A DNA stretch of 10,964 bases from an uncultured bacterium. GTDB taxonomy: Bacteria; Hydrogenedentota; Hydrogenedentia; Hydrogenedentales; CAITNO01. Numbering within the stretch: the stretch's first letter is position 1; each line of letters starts with the position of its first letter. The stretch is from the NCBI GenBank assembly GCA_937923585.1, contig CALDSM010000784.1:1-10964 (forward strand), in the 5' to 3' direction. The position numbers were made by a program, and so were the translations under genes. The notes below the pieces were generated by a model that was not told the DNA's origin, searched no databases, and saw nothing but the letters and a program-made list of their open reading frames with translations. Of this stretch, positions 1 to 6,012 are shown one piece after another.

Positions 1-107
1 TAGGGAACGCCGAAGCCGGCCAGCCAGCGCCCCATGCCGACGGTGGCGGTGACGGCACCGGCCAGCGCGAACTCACGAAGGGGCTTGATGACCGCGGTGT
101 GGACCAT
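1..107 (-). CDS. Unidentified protein, N-terminal 35 residues only
   Basis: An open frame starts at ATG 107-105 on the minus strand and leaves the window at base 1. The visible peptide begins MVHTAVIKPLREF and continues with a small-residue and hydrophobic stretch (LAGAVTATVG, then WLAGFGVP) that could be a membrane or signal segment. About 90% of its codons end in G or C, like the confident genes here, which is the main reason to believe it. No clear Shine-Dalgarno sequence precedes it; the region upstream of the start is C-rich on this strand. It lies 162 bases downstream of the aldo/keto reductase on the same strand, separated by a large inverted repeat, so it is probably transcribed separately. 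The family is not recognisable from this fragment. Confidence 0.45.
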   Translation of the reverse strand, partial: MVHTAVIKPLREFALAGAVTATVGMGRWLAGFGVP

Positions 108-123
108 CCGCGGTGGGTGCTGC

Positions 124-152
124 GGGAGGGGTAGAGGGGTAGAGGGGTAGGG
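124..152 (+). other. G-quadruplex motif
   Basis: Five runs of three or four G (124-126, 128-131, 136-139, 144-147, 150-152) are separated by loops of one to four bases, which satisfies the usual G3+N1-7 rule. The G-rich strand is the plus strand, the template for the leftmost minus-strand gene, whose start codon is about 17 bases away. Folding in the cell is inference. Confidence 0.6.
127..150. repeat. Octamer tandem repeat, AGGGGTAG x3
   Basis: Three exact head-to-tail copies of an 8-bp G-rich unit lie between the two minus-strand genes. The same stretch forms most of a G-quadruplex motif. A second array with the same unit length but unrelated sequence occurs at 10130-10161. Confidence 0.9.
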
Positions 153-255
153 TGCGTGAAGTGGAGTGAAACGGAACGGAACGCACTGTCCCGCGAGACC
201 GGCAATAACCCGAACCGGTGCGTTCCGTGCCGCTTTACGCCACTTCACACACCCT
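149..255. repeat. Long imperfect inverted repeat, 38-bp arms
   Basis: Arms 149-186 and 218-255 are complementary at 33 of 38 positions, with a 31-base loop (187-217). Both arms share the cores GTGAAGTGG and ACGGAACGCAC (right arm read as reverse complement). The element fills the gap between the end of the aldo/keto reductase and the leftmost gene. It has no T-tract and its loop is too large for an ordinary intrinsic terminator. It looks like a small palindromic repeat (MITE or REP-like) or a processing or termination hairpin of the reductase transcript. Confidence 0.7.
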
Positions 256-269
256 ACGGCGCCACGGCG

Positions 270-1268
270 CTATCTTGGCGCGACCGCGTCTATCTCCGCC
301 AGTTCCTCGGCGTCGAAATGGAGGCGGTCCAGCGCGGCGACGCATTCGGTGATTTGGGCCGGGGTGCGCGCGCCGATGAGCGCGCTGGTCACGCGCGGGT
401 CGCGCAGGGTCCATGCGATGGCCATTTGCGCGAGCGACTGTCCGCGCCGCCGGGCCATTTCGTTGAGCCGCCGCGCCTTCCCGACCTTCTCCGGTGTAAC
501 CTGCTGCGGCTGCAGGAATCCGTCGGGATCGGCGGCGCGCGACTGCGCCGGAATGGGGTGGGCCGGGTCCAGGTACTTTTCGGACAGCAGACCCTGGGCG
601 AGCGGGGAAAACACGATTACCCCGGTTCCGTAGGCGGCCGTGTGCTGGAGCAAATCGCCCTCGACCCAGCGGTCGAAGAGGTTGTACCTGGGCTGATGGA
701 TGGTGAGCGGTGTCCAGTTGCGACGCCGAACGGTTTCGGCGGCCTGCACGAAGAACGCGCCCCTATAGTTGCTGACCCCGGCATACAGGGCCTTGCCCTG
801 CCGCACGATCAGGTCGAGTGCGCCGAGGGTTTCCTCCAGCGGGGTGTCCGGGTCGGGCCGGTGCGAGTAGAAGATGTCCACGTAGTCGAGCCCCATCCGT
901 TTGAGGGACTGGTCCAGGCTGGCCACGAGGTACTTCTTGCTGCCCCACTCGCCGTAAGGCCCCGCCCACATGTGGTAGCCCGCCTTGGTGGAAATGACCA
1001 GTTCGTCGCGGTGTTCGGCGTAGTCCTCGCGGAGTATCTGGCCAAAGCGCGTCTCCGCCGCGCCGGGTTCGGGGCCGTAATTGTTGGCCAGGTCGAAGTG
1101 GGTGATGCCCAGGTCAAAGGCCGTGCGCAGCATGCCGCGGCAATTCTCATGGTCGGCGCGGGTGCCGAAATTGTGCCACAGCCCCAGCGACAGGGCGGGC
1201 AATTGCAACCCGCTGCGTCCGCAGCGGCGGTAGGTCATATTGTCGTAGCGTTTCGGGTTGAACGTCAT
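270..1268 (-). CDS. yghZ: Aldo/keto reductase, YghZ/Gpr (AKR14) type
   Basis: A cytosolic NADPH-dependent (beta/alpha)8 aldo/keto reductase of 332 residues, close in length and sequence to E. coli YghZ (346 aa), which reduces L-glyceraldehyde 3-phosphate and methylglyoxal. Matching stretches include LPALSLGLWHNFG, ITHFDLANNYGP, STKAGY, SLDQSLKRMGLDYVDIFYSH and GQSLAQMAIAW. The catalytic tetrad is complete: Asp59, Tyr64, Lys95 and His136. The C-terminal cofactor segment (ALIGARTPAQI) is present. ATG 1268-1266 is preceded by AAGGAGA (1283-1277) at a good distance, so the start is well supported. The gene is divergent from the ComB-like gene and shares a 167-base intergenic region with it. A role in aldehyde detoxification or triose metabolism is inferred from the family; YghZ homologues are sometimes annotated as K+-channel beta subunits, so the substrate is uncertain. 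Confidence 0.93.
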   Translation of the reverse strand: MTFNPKRYDNMTYRRCGRSGLQLPALSLGLWHNFGTRADHENCRGMLRTAFDLGITHFDLANNYGPEPGAAETRFGQILREDYAEHRDELVISTKAGYHMWAGPYGEWGSKKYLVASLDQSLKRMGLDYVDIFYSHRPDPDTPLEETLGALDLIVRQGKALYAGVSNYRGAFFVQAAETVRRRNWTPLTIHQPRYNLFDRWVEGDLLQHTAAYGTGVIVFSPLAQGLLSEKYLDPAHPIPAQSRAADPDGFLQPQQVTPEKVGKARRLNEMARRRGQSLAQMAIAWTLRDPRVTSALIGARTPAQITECVAALDRLHFDAEELAEIDAVAPR

Positions 1269-1308
1269 GGCCCGGTTCTCCTTCAGTTGCGGCGGTGCGC
1301 CGGCGCCC

Positions 1309-1319
1309 TATGGTATCAT
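1309..1319 (+). promoter_or_regulatory. Extended -10 promoter for the ComB-like gene
   Basis: TATGGTATCAT contains TGG followed by TATCAT (5 of 6 matches to TATAAT), a TGn-extended -10. It shares the TATGGTAT core with the box at 2956-2966. No convincing -35 is visible. It lies 116 bases before the start codon, but only 40 if the 76-bp repeat at 1347-1422 is removed. Confidence 0.45.
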
Positions 1320-1346
1320 CCCGCGGCACACCGGCACATGGCACGG

Positions 1347-1422
1347 ATGTGGGACAGCCGCCCTCGGCTGTCAGTTTGCATCAAATGCCAAGGGGCGACA
1401 GGCGAGGGCGCCTGTCCTACAT
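1347..1422. repeat. REPIN-like pair of inverted hairpins
   Basis: Two related hairpins in inverted orientation are separated by 24 bases. The first has stem GACAGCCG (1353-1360), loop CCCT and CGGCTGTC (1365-1372). The second has stem GACAGGCG (1397-1404), loop AGGG and CGCCTGTC (1409-1416). Each 8-bp stem is perfect. The whole arms (1347-1372 and 1397-1422) match each other as inverted repeats at 23 of 26 positions. Two of the three differences are a paired C/G to G/C exchange that keeps both stems intact. The element sits inside the leader of the ComB-like gene. No RAYT transposase is in the window. Confidence 0.75.
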
Positions 1423-1435
1423 TGTTTGGAACGGC

Positions 1436-2194
1436 ATGAACATTCACATTATCGAGGGCGCGCCGGGCTGCGCCTTCGCGCGGGAGCAGGGCGCGGTTGC
1501 GGTTATTGTGGACGCCCTGCGTGCCAGCGCCACGGCGGCCGCGCTGCTGGAGGCCGGCGCGCCGGAAATATTGGCGGTGCGCGAGGTGGAGGAAGCCTTC
1601 GCCGCGCGGGCAGACTGGCCCGACGCGCTGCTCTACGGCGAACGCGGCGGACTTCCGCCGGAGGGTTTCGACTTCGGTAACAGCCCCGCGGAGGCTGCGC
1701 ACGCGTCCGGACGGCGGGTTGTCTTCACCACAACAACCGGCGCGGGACGGTTGGTGGAGGCGTGGGGCGCGGCGGCGGTGTTGATGGGCGCGCCGACAAA
1801 CGCCTCGGCGGCGGTGCGCACCGCGCTGGATCGGGCTGCGCCTGCGGGCTCGGATGTTGTAGTCGTGCCTGCGGGCTTGATGGATGATTCCGGATTTGAC
1901 GCCCAGGAAGACAGGGTTGCGGCGGTGGTCCTGGTGCATCGCATGCTGGAGGAATCCCATGCGCGCAATCTGGACGTCCATGTGGGCGAGGGGCGCGACA
2001 TATATAATAGGTGGCTGCCAAGAATCGGCGCAGAGGGAATCGAGGCACTTTTCCAAAGCGCCCCGCATGCCCAGAAGCTTCGGCGCATTCACAAGGAGTC
2101 GGACATTCCCCTGTGCGCGCGAATTGACACGGTGACCGCCGTGCCCGCTGGCCGGTCCCGACACCCCCTGGGCGTGGTGCTGAACCGGGCTTGA
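1436..2194 (+). CDS. comB: Probable 2-phosphosulfolactate phosphatase (ComB family)
   Basis: A 252-residue cytosolic protein of the ComB family, which dephosphorylates 2-phosphosulfolactate to sulfolactate, a step of coenzyme M synthesis in methanogens. Family signatures in order: VDALRASATAA (residues 25-35, with Asp26 and Arg29), GERGGLPPEGFDFGNSP (68-84), the TTTTGAGR loop (98-105), PTNASA (120-125) and a C-terminal DIPLCARIDTVTAVP (223-237). Length and order agree with the family. The Shine-Dalgarno is weak. ATG 1436 is chosen because homologous sequence starts at about MNIHII; the frame stays open upstream to 1295 only by reading through the hairpin repeat. Many bacteria without coenzyme M carry ComB homologues, often of unknown substrate, and no other coenzyme M or sulfolactate gene is visible, so the exact reaction is uncertain. 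Confidence 0.87.
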   Translation: MNIHIIEGAPGCAFAREQGAVAVIVDALRASATAAALLEAGAPEILAVREVEEAFAARADWPDALLYGERGGLPPEGFDFGNSPAEAAHASGRRVVFTTTTGAGRLVEAWGAAAVLMGAPTNASAAVRTALDRAAPAGSDVVVVPAGLMDDSGFDAQEDRVAAVVLVHRMLEESHARNLDVHVGEGRDIYNRWLPRIGAEGIEALFQSAPHAQKLRRIHKESDIPLCARIDTVTAVPAGRSRHPLGVVLNRA

Positions 2195-2240
2195 AGGGCG
2201 CAATTTCGGCCGGACGCCAAGTTGCACGGCCTGAAAAGGG

Positions 2241-2251
2241 TGTGGTAGAGT
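2241..2251 (+). promoter_or_regulatory. Possible extended -10 promoter for the M23 gene
   Basis: TGTGGTAGAGT resembles the boxes at 1309-1319 and 2956-2966 (TGG preceding a TAnAnT-like hexamer, 4 of 6 matches). It is 36 bases before the M23 start codon. No -35 is evident. The preceding gene ends 46 bases upstream, so readthrough is an alternative. Confidence 0.3.
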
Positions 2252-2287
2252 CGCCCCAGTCAAGGCCCAAGGGAGTTTCTCCACGGC

Positions 2288-2818
2288 ATGCATGGGTTGA
2301 ACAGAATGACACGATATGGGCTGATGCTGTGCGTCGCCGCCCTTCTCGCGATCAGTCAGGGTTGTGCCCACGGGCGCGACCCTTGGTCCTCGGATCAGGG
2401 GCAGTCCCCCAAGACGGCAAACCGCAAGATCCCCCCCAACCAGCCCTCGATCTATCCGGTCAACCCCAAGAACATGTATATGACGTCCACCTTTGGCGGT
2501 GCGCGCAGGGGACGTTATCACAAGGGGGTTGACATGGTTACCGCCAAGGGCACTCCGGTACGCACCGCCGCCAACGGCAAGGTGGTGTTTGCCGGGCGGG
2601 AAGGGGCTTATGGCAACGTGATGGTTGTTGACCATGAAAACGGAACATCCACCTATTACGCCCACTTGGACAAAGAATTCGCCAAAGTCGGCCAGGAGGT
2701 GAAGCGCGGCGAGATTATCGGCGCGGTGGGCAGCACCGGCAATGCAAGCACCCCGCATCTGCATTATGAAGTGCGCAAGAACAAGCGCCCGGTTAATCCT
2801 CAGGCCTATCTCCCCTGA
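2288..2818 (+). CDS. Exported M23 (LytM-type) metallopeptidase
   Basis: A 176-residue envelope protein with a short N-terminal export signal (hydrophobic residues about 10-24, then Cys26 in ISQGC), a proline-rich linker (about 30-60) and one M23 domain (about 62-176). Zinc-site and catalytic residues are complete: His78 and Asp82 in HKGVD, His126 in YYAHL, and His157/His159 in the HLH motif. It is therefore likely an active peptidoglycan endopeptidase rather than a degenerate EnvC/NlpD-like activator. Cys26 could be a lipoprotein site, but the residues before it (SQG) are a poor lipobox, so an ordinary signal peptide is also possible. A GGGAG (2271-2275) lies 12 bases before ATG 2288, slightly far; ATG 2306 is an alternative start that would keep most of the signal. 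No LysM, SH3 or coiled-coil domain is present. Confidence 0.9.
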   Translation: MHGLNRMTRYGLMLCVAALLAISQGCAHGRDPWSSDQGQSPKTANRKIPPNQPSIYPVNPKNMYMTSTFGGARRGRYHKGVDMVTAKGTPVRTAANGKVVFAGREGAYGNVMVVDHENGTSTYYAHLDKEFAKVGQEVKRGEIIGAVGSTGNASTPHLHYEVRKNKRPVNPQAYLP

Positions 2819-2955
2819 ACTACGCAGGGCCGTTCCGCCTTTCCCGCCTTTCCGGATATGTCCATCTTCTTGGGGTGCCCCCCCTGCACGCCTGAACAAG
2901 GTCCAAAGCGCGTGCCCATTGCCGATTAATTAAAACTGTGGCCGCCCCCCGCCGG

Positions 2956-2966
2956 TATGGTATAAA
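2956..2966 (+). promoter_or_regulatory. Extended -10 promoter directly before the transposase fragment
   Basis: TATGGTATAAA contains TGG followed by TATAAA (5 of 6 to consensus). It ends 7 bases before ATG 2974, so transcription would start at or within a few bases of the start codon, implying a leaderless mRNA. No Shine-Dalgarno is present in the gap, which agrees. Confidence 0.5.
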
Positions 2967-2973
2967 TAGCGTT

Positions 2974-3378
2974 ATGGGCACACTGCCGGAAGATCTTCGA
3001 GAGCGAATTGTAGCCGCTTATGACCGGGGGGAAGGCACACGTCAACAGATTGCGGACCGCTACGAGATTTCCCTGGGCATGGTGAAGAAACTGCTGCAGC
3101 AGCGGCGGCACACAGGGGACATTGGCGCACGACATCGGTTTTCCGGTGCCAAGCCCAAAATCACCGAGGCGCACCAGCGGCAACTTGGCCGCCTGGTGGC
3201 CAAATATCCTGAAATGACACTGGATGAGCTGCGTAATGCCATTGGCGTGTCCTGCACCTGCCAGGCCATCCACTACGCGCTGGGGCGAATGGGACTGTCA
3301 TTGAGAAGGAGACGGTCTGTGCTTCCAAACAAGGGTCCTCAAACCCAAACGCCGCAGAGGCAGGGCGGTATCCGCTGA
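2974..3378 (+). pseudogene. IS630-type transposase, N-terminal DNA-binding half only
   Basis: A 134-residue product resembling the DNA-binding part of IS630-family transposases. It has an N-terminal helix-turn-helix (about 5-44: DLRERIVAAYDRGEG, IADRYEISLGMVKKLLQQRR), the typical basic linker GARHRFSGAKPKIT (51-64) and a second winged-helix segment (about 65-110) ending YALGRMGLSLRR. The DDE catalytic domain, about 200 residues in the family, is absent. After residue 113 the sequence becomes an arginine/glutamine-rich tail ending at a stop, and no DDE-like sequence follows in the other plus frames. ATG 2974 is preferred over the in-frame GTG at 2938 because a good -10 box lies between them. 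It may be a decayed IS remnant, orfA of a split element that lost orfB, or a domesticated DNA-binding protein. No terminal inverted repeats with TA duplication were seen. Confidence 0.7.
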
Positions 3379-3599
3379 CAGTCCCGGAATGCTTGAACAT
3401 TCCCACCCTTGCCGGGCAATCCAGTGCAACGCAGCGCTCCGCCGCAGCTGCGCAAATCACCGCCCCAGTAGTAATTGCGGAGGAATAGGCCGCCATTTCA
3501 TCGGGGATTATTCCGCATACAGGAAGGCCCATTTCGGCCATGGTTTTATTTAAAACAGCAAAACCCAGGCGTGTATAGCATGCTGAACAAAAGAATGTA

Positions 3600-3630
3600 T
3601 TGACTACACCCCCCCCAGAAACAATAAAAT
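3600..3630 (+). promoter_or_regulatory. Possible promoter of the hyd operon with a C8 spacer tract
   Basis: A -35-like TTGACT (3600-3605) is followed after 19 bases by a -10-like TAAAAT (3625-3630); AATAAA at 3623-3628 gives a 17-base spacing instead. The spacer contains a run of eight C (3609-3616). It would produce a leader of roughly 125 bases before hydB. It is the best promoter-like sequence seen upstream of the operon, but rests on hexamer similarity only. Confidence 0.35.
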
Positions 3631-3680
3631 CCCGACCAAACTCAGGCGCGCGGTCTGGCAGTGCATTTCGGATGCCCCAG

Positions 3681-3727
3681 CCGCGCATCGCGGAAACAGG
3701 ATTTGGCCCATACCGGCGCGATGCGCC
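3681..3727 (+). promoter_or_regulatory. Two alternative-pairing hairpins in the hydB leader
   Basis: Hairpin 1 is CCGCG-CAT-CGCGG (3681-3693). Hairpin 2 is GGCGC-GAT-GCGCC (3715-3727). The segment GCGCATCGCG inside hairpin 1 (3683-3692) is the exact reverse complement of CGCGATGCGC inside hairpin 2 (3717-3726), so the two local stems compete with one 10-bp long-range helix. The structure ends 36 bases before the hydB start. A regulatory role is inference. Confidence 0.4.
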
Positions 3728-3763
3728 TGCTTTTGGCAAACCATTGCGAGAATCGGGGTATCC

Positions 3764-5944
3764 ATGAACACAACTGTGCTCGATACATACCAGGGACTGG
3801 TCACCGCCGCCCAAGCGCGGCTGGCCGAGATGTATCCGGAAAACGTCATCCGGATCCAGGTGGGTTCGGCCACCTGTGAGAACGCGGCCGGCGCCCAGGA
3901 GGTCTGGCAGGAGTTTGAGAAGAACATCCGCTCCAGCGGGCGCAAGGACATTGCGCTGCACATGACCGGCTGCACGGGCCGGTGCAGCCGCGAGCCGATT
4001 GTGGGGGTCTTCGCCCCCGGCAAAATGCCGGTGAAGTACCAGCAGGTCAACCGGGACCTGGCCCACCAGATTTTTGTGGAGCACGTGCTGGGCGGCGAGG
4101 CGGTGAGCGATCAGATGCTGGACCATTTGGACAGCACGCCCGAGCGCCAGGTGCTGGTGTGCGACGCGCATCAGTGCGGCCGGAGCATAGACGGCGACAC
4201 GGTCAAGGCGCTTGAAGACCGGCTTGCCGCCGAGGGCATCGCACCGGGCAAGGTGCAGGTTGTCAGCACGGGCTGCCTGGGGTTCTGCTCGATGCACCGC
4301 GACTCGAACAAGACCAGTCTTCTGGTCAGGCCCGATTCGGTGGTGTACACCGTCAGTACGGCGGAAGAAATCGCCCGCATCGTCTGCGAGCACCTGAAAG
4401 AGGGCCGCGTCGTCGAGGACCTGGCCAACCGGGAAGAGTCCATCAACGAGGGCTTCTTTGAGCTGTACGGGGACGTGGCCTTCTTCAACCGCCAGCAGCG
4501 GATCGCGCTGCGCAACGCGGGTGTCATCAATCCGGAAAGCCTGGAGGAGTACGTTGAGTTCAGCGGGTTCAAGGGGCTGAGCGACGTGCTGGCGAAGGGC
4601 GACCCGGACTGGGTGATTGACCAGGTGACCCATGCGCAGCTTCGCGGGCGCGGCGGCGGCGGTTTCCCGACGGGGCTCAAGTGGAAGCTGACGCGCCAGC
4701 AGGTCAAGAAGGAATGCTACATCATCTGCAACGCGGACGAGGGCGACCCGGGCGCGTTCATGGACCGGAGCATGCTCGAATCGGACCCGTTCAGCGTGAT
4801 CGAGGGCATGATCATCGGCGGGTATGCGGTCGGCGCGACGCGCGGCTTCTTCTACGTGCGGGCCGAATATCCCCTTGCCATCCGGCGCATTGAGCACGCG
4901 CTGGCCGTATGCCGCAGGCACGGCCTGCTCGGCAAGAACATACTCGGTTCGGGCTACAGCCTGGATCTGGAGATACGGCTCGGTGCGGGCGCGTTTGTCT
5001 GCGGCGAGGAAACCGCGCTGATCCACTCGATCGAGGGCGAGCGCGGCCAGCCGCGCATCCGGCCGCCGTTCCCGGCCGAGAATGGCCTGTGGGGCAAGCC
5101 CACGGTCATCAACAACGTGGAAACCTTCGCGAACGTGCCGCCCCTGTTTGTGTTTGGCGCGGACTGGTTCCGCAAGGTTGGCACGGCGAGAAGCGGCGGC
5201 ACGAAGGTGTTCGCGCTGGCGGGAAAGATCAGCCACACCGGCCTGGTCGAGGTGCCGATGGGCACCACGATTCGCGAGGTGGTGAACACCATCGGCGGCG
5301 GCGTTCCCAAGGGGAAGGCGCTCAAGGGCGTGCAGACCGGCGGGCCCGCGGGCGGCATTATTCCGGCGGACTGCCTGGACACGCCGATTGACTTCGACAC
5401 GCTGGGCAAGATGGGTTCCATCATGGGCAGCGGCGGCATGATCGTCCTGGACGAGAGCGACTGCATGGTGGACGTGGCGAAATTCTTCATCACGTTCTGC
5501 CAGGACGAGTCGTGCGGCAAATGCACGCCGTGCCGCGAGGGCACGAAGCGGATGCTTGAGATCCTGGAGCGGATCACGGCGGGCAAGGGCGAGCCGGGCG
5601 ACGTGGAAAAGCTGGAGCGCCTTGCGATGCTGGTGAAGAACACGTCGCTGTGCGGGCTGGGCAAGGCTGCGCCGAACCCGGTGCTGAGCACGATCCGTCA
5701 TTTCCGCGCCGAGTACGACGCGCACATCCACGACCGGACCTGCGCGGCGCTCAAGTGCAAGGCGCTGATCAGCTACGAGATTGACCCGGAGAAGTGCGTC
5801 GGATGCACGATGTGCGGGCGCAACTGCCCGGCGCTCTGCATCACCGGAGCGCGCAAGGAGTCCCACAGGATTGACAAGGCGCAGTGCATCAAATGCGGCC
5901 GCTGCTTCGAGGTGTGCCGCTTTGACGCGGTGAGCCGGCTGTAG
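3764..5944 (+). CDS. hydB: NAD(P)-linked [FeFe] hydrogenase, flavoprotein subunit HydB (HndB-HndC-like fusion)
   Basis: The NuoF-like subunit, which binds FMN and NAD(P)H and passes electrons to HydA, here 726 residues. Domains in order: a first thioredoxin-like [2Fe-2S] domain (about 28-112; Cys38, Cys70, Cys74) that resembles HndB (TCENAAGAQEV, TGCTGRCSREPIV); a second (about 128-212; Cys133, Cys138, Cys171, Cys175) like the N-terminus of HndC/HydB; the FMN/NAD core with RGRGGGGFPTGLKW (294-307), NADEGDPGAFMDR (323-335) and GAGAFVCGEETALI (407-420); an SLBB region (about 480-545); the NuoF-type [4Fe-4S] site (Cys584, Cys587, Cys590, Cys630); and two C-terminal [4Fe-4S] ferredoxin motifs (Cys678/681/684/688 and 708/711/714/718). 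Thermotoga HydB has one thioredoxin-like domain and is about 100 residues shorter. The Shine-Dalgarno is weak (CGGGG). hydA starts 68 bases after the stop, past a small GTCCC/GGGAC hairpin (5944-5956). Confidence 0.95.
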   Translation: MNTTVLDTYQGLVTAAQARLAEMYPENVIRIQVGSATCENAAGAQEVWQEFEKNIRSSGRKDIALHMTGCTGRCSREPIVGVFAPGKMPVKYQQVNRDLAHQIFVEHVLGGEAVSDQMLDHLDSTPERQVLVCDAHQCGRSIDGDTVKALEDRLAAEGIAPGKVQVVSTGCLGFCSMHRDSNKTSLLVRPDSVVYTVSTAEEIARIVCEHLKEGRVVEDLANREESINEGFFELYGDVAFFNRQQRIALRNAGVINPESLEEYVEFSGFKGLSDVLAKGDPDWVIDQVTHAQLRGRGGGGFPTGLKWKLTRQQVKKECYIICNADEGDPGAFMDRSMLESDPFSVIEGMIIGGYAVGATRGFFYVRAEYPLAIRRIEHALAVCRRHGLLGKNILGSGYSLDLEIRLGAGAFVCGEETALIHSIEGERGQPRIRPPFPAENGLWGKPTVINNVETFANVPPLFVFGADWFRKVGTARSGGTKVFALAGKISHTGLVEVPMGTTIREVVNTIGGGVPKGKALKGVQTGGPAGGIIPADCLDTPIDFDTLGKMGSIMGSGGMIVLDESDCMVDVAKFFITFCQDESCGKCTPCREGTKRMLEILERITAGKGEPGDVEKLERLAMLVKNTSLCGLGKAAPNPVLSTIRHFRAEYDAHIHDRTCAALKCKALISYEIDPEKCVGCTMCGRNCPALCITGARKESHRIDKAQCIKCGRCFEVCRFDAVSRL

Positions 5945-6012
5945 TCCCGGCGGGACGGCGTCGGACGATTCAAGGGCTGCATACCGGCGGGGCCGGAGGA
6001 CAAAGGTGACTT

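Larger units (their letters stand above)
3379..3763. other. 385-base gene-poor leader region of the hydrogenase operon
   Basis: Base composition is visibly AT-richer than the flanking genes, especially 3440-3635. It holds a possible sigma70-type promoter (3600-3630) with a C8 tract, two small hairpins (3681-3693 and 3715-3727) and no confident gene. On the minus strand one frame is open throughout and reads a protein-like segment rich in Cys and Ala between about 3660 and 3379, but its codon third positions lack the strong G/C preference of the real genes and no family was recognised. It could be decayed DNA exposed next to the transposase fragment. Confidence 0.6.

Noticed and set aside
1347..1422. 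CRISPR array, suggested by two similar hairpin units
   Set aside because: Only two units exist, they are inverted rather than direct, and there is no regular spacer or cas gene.
1295..1435. N-terminal extension of the ComB-like protein by 47 residues
   Set aside because: The extra residues are translated promoter and hairpin repeat, and family homology begins near the ATG at 1436.
156..1439. A 427-codon plus-strand frame opposite the aldo/keto reductase
   Set aside because: It is the complement of a gene with a complete catalytic tetrad and a good ribosome binding site. It also runs through the left inverted repeat and the REPIN-like element.
1316..2899. A 527-codon minus-strand frame spanning comB and the M23 gene
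   Set aside because: It crosses two well-supported plus-strand genes and their intergenic repeat, and its product matches no family.
3161..5866. A 901-codon open frame on the minus strand opposite hydB
   Set aside because: Most of it is antisense to hydB, whose frame has complete domain signatures. The antisense product is Ala/Arg/His-rich with no recognisable domain, the usual shadow in GC-rich coding DNA. Only the part between about 3379 and 3660, outside hydB, is mentioned separately as uncertain.
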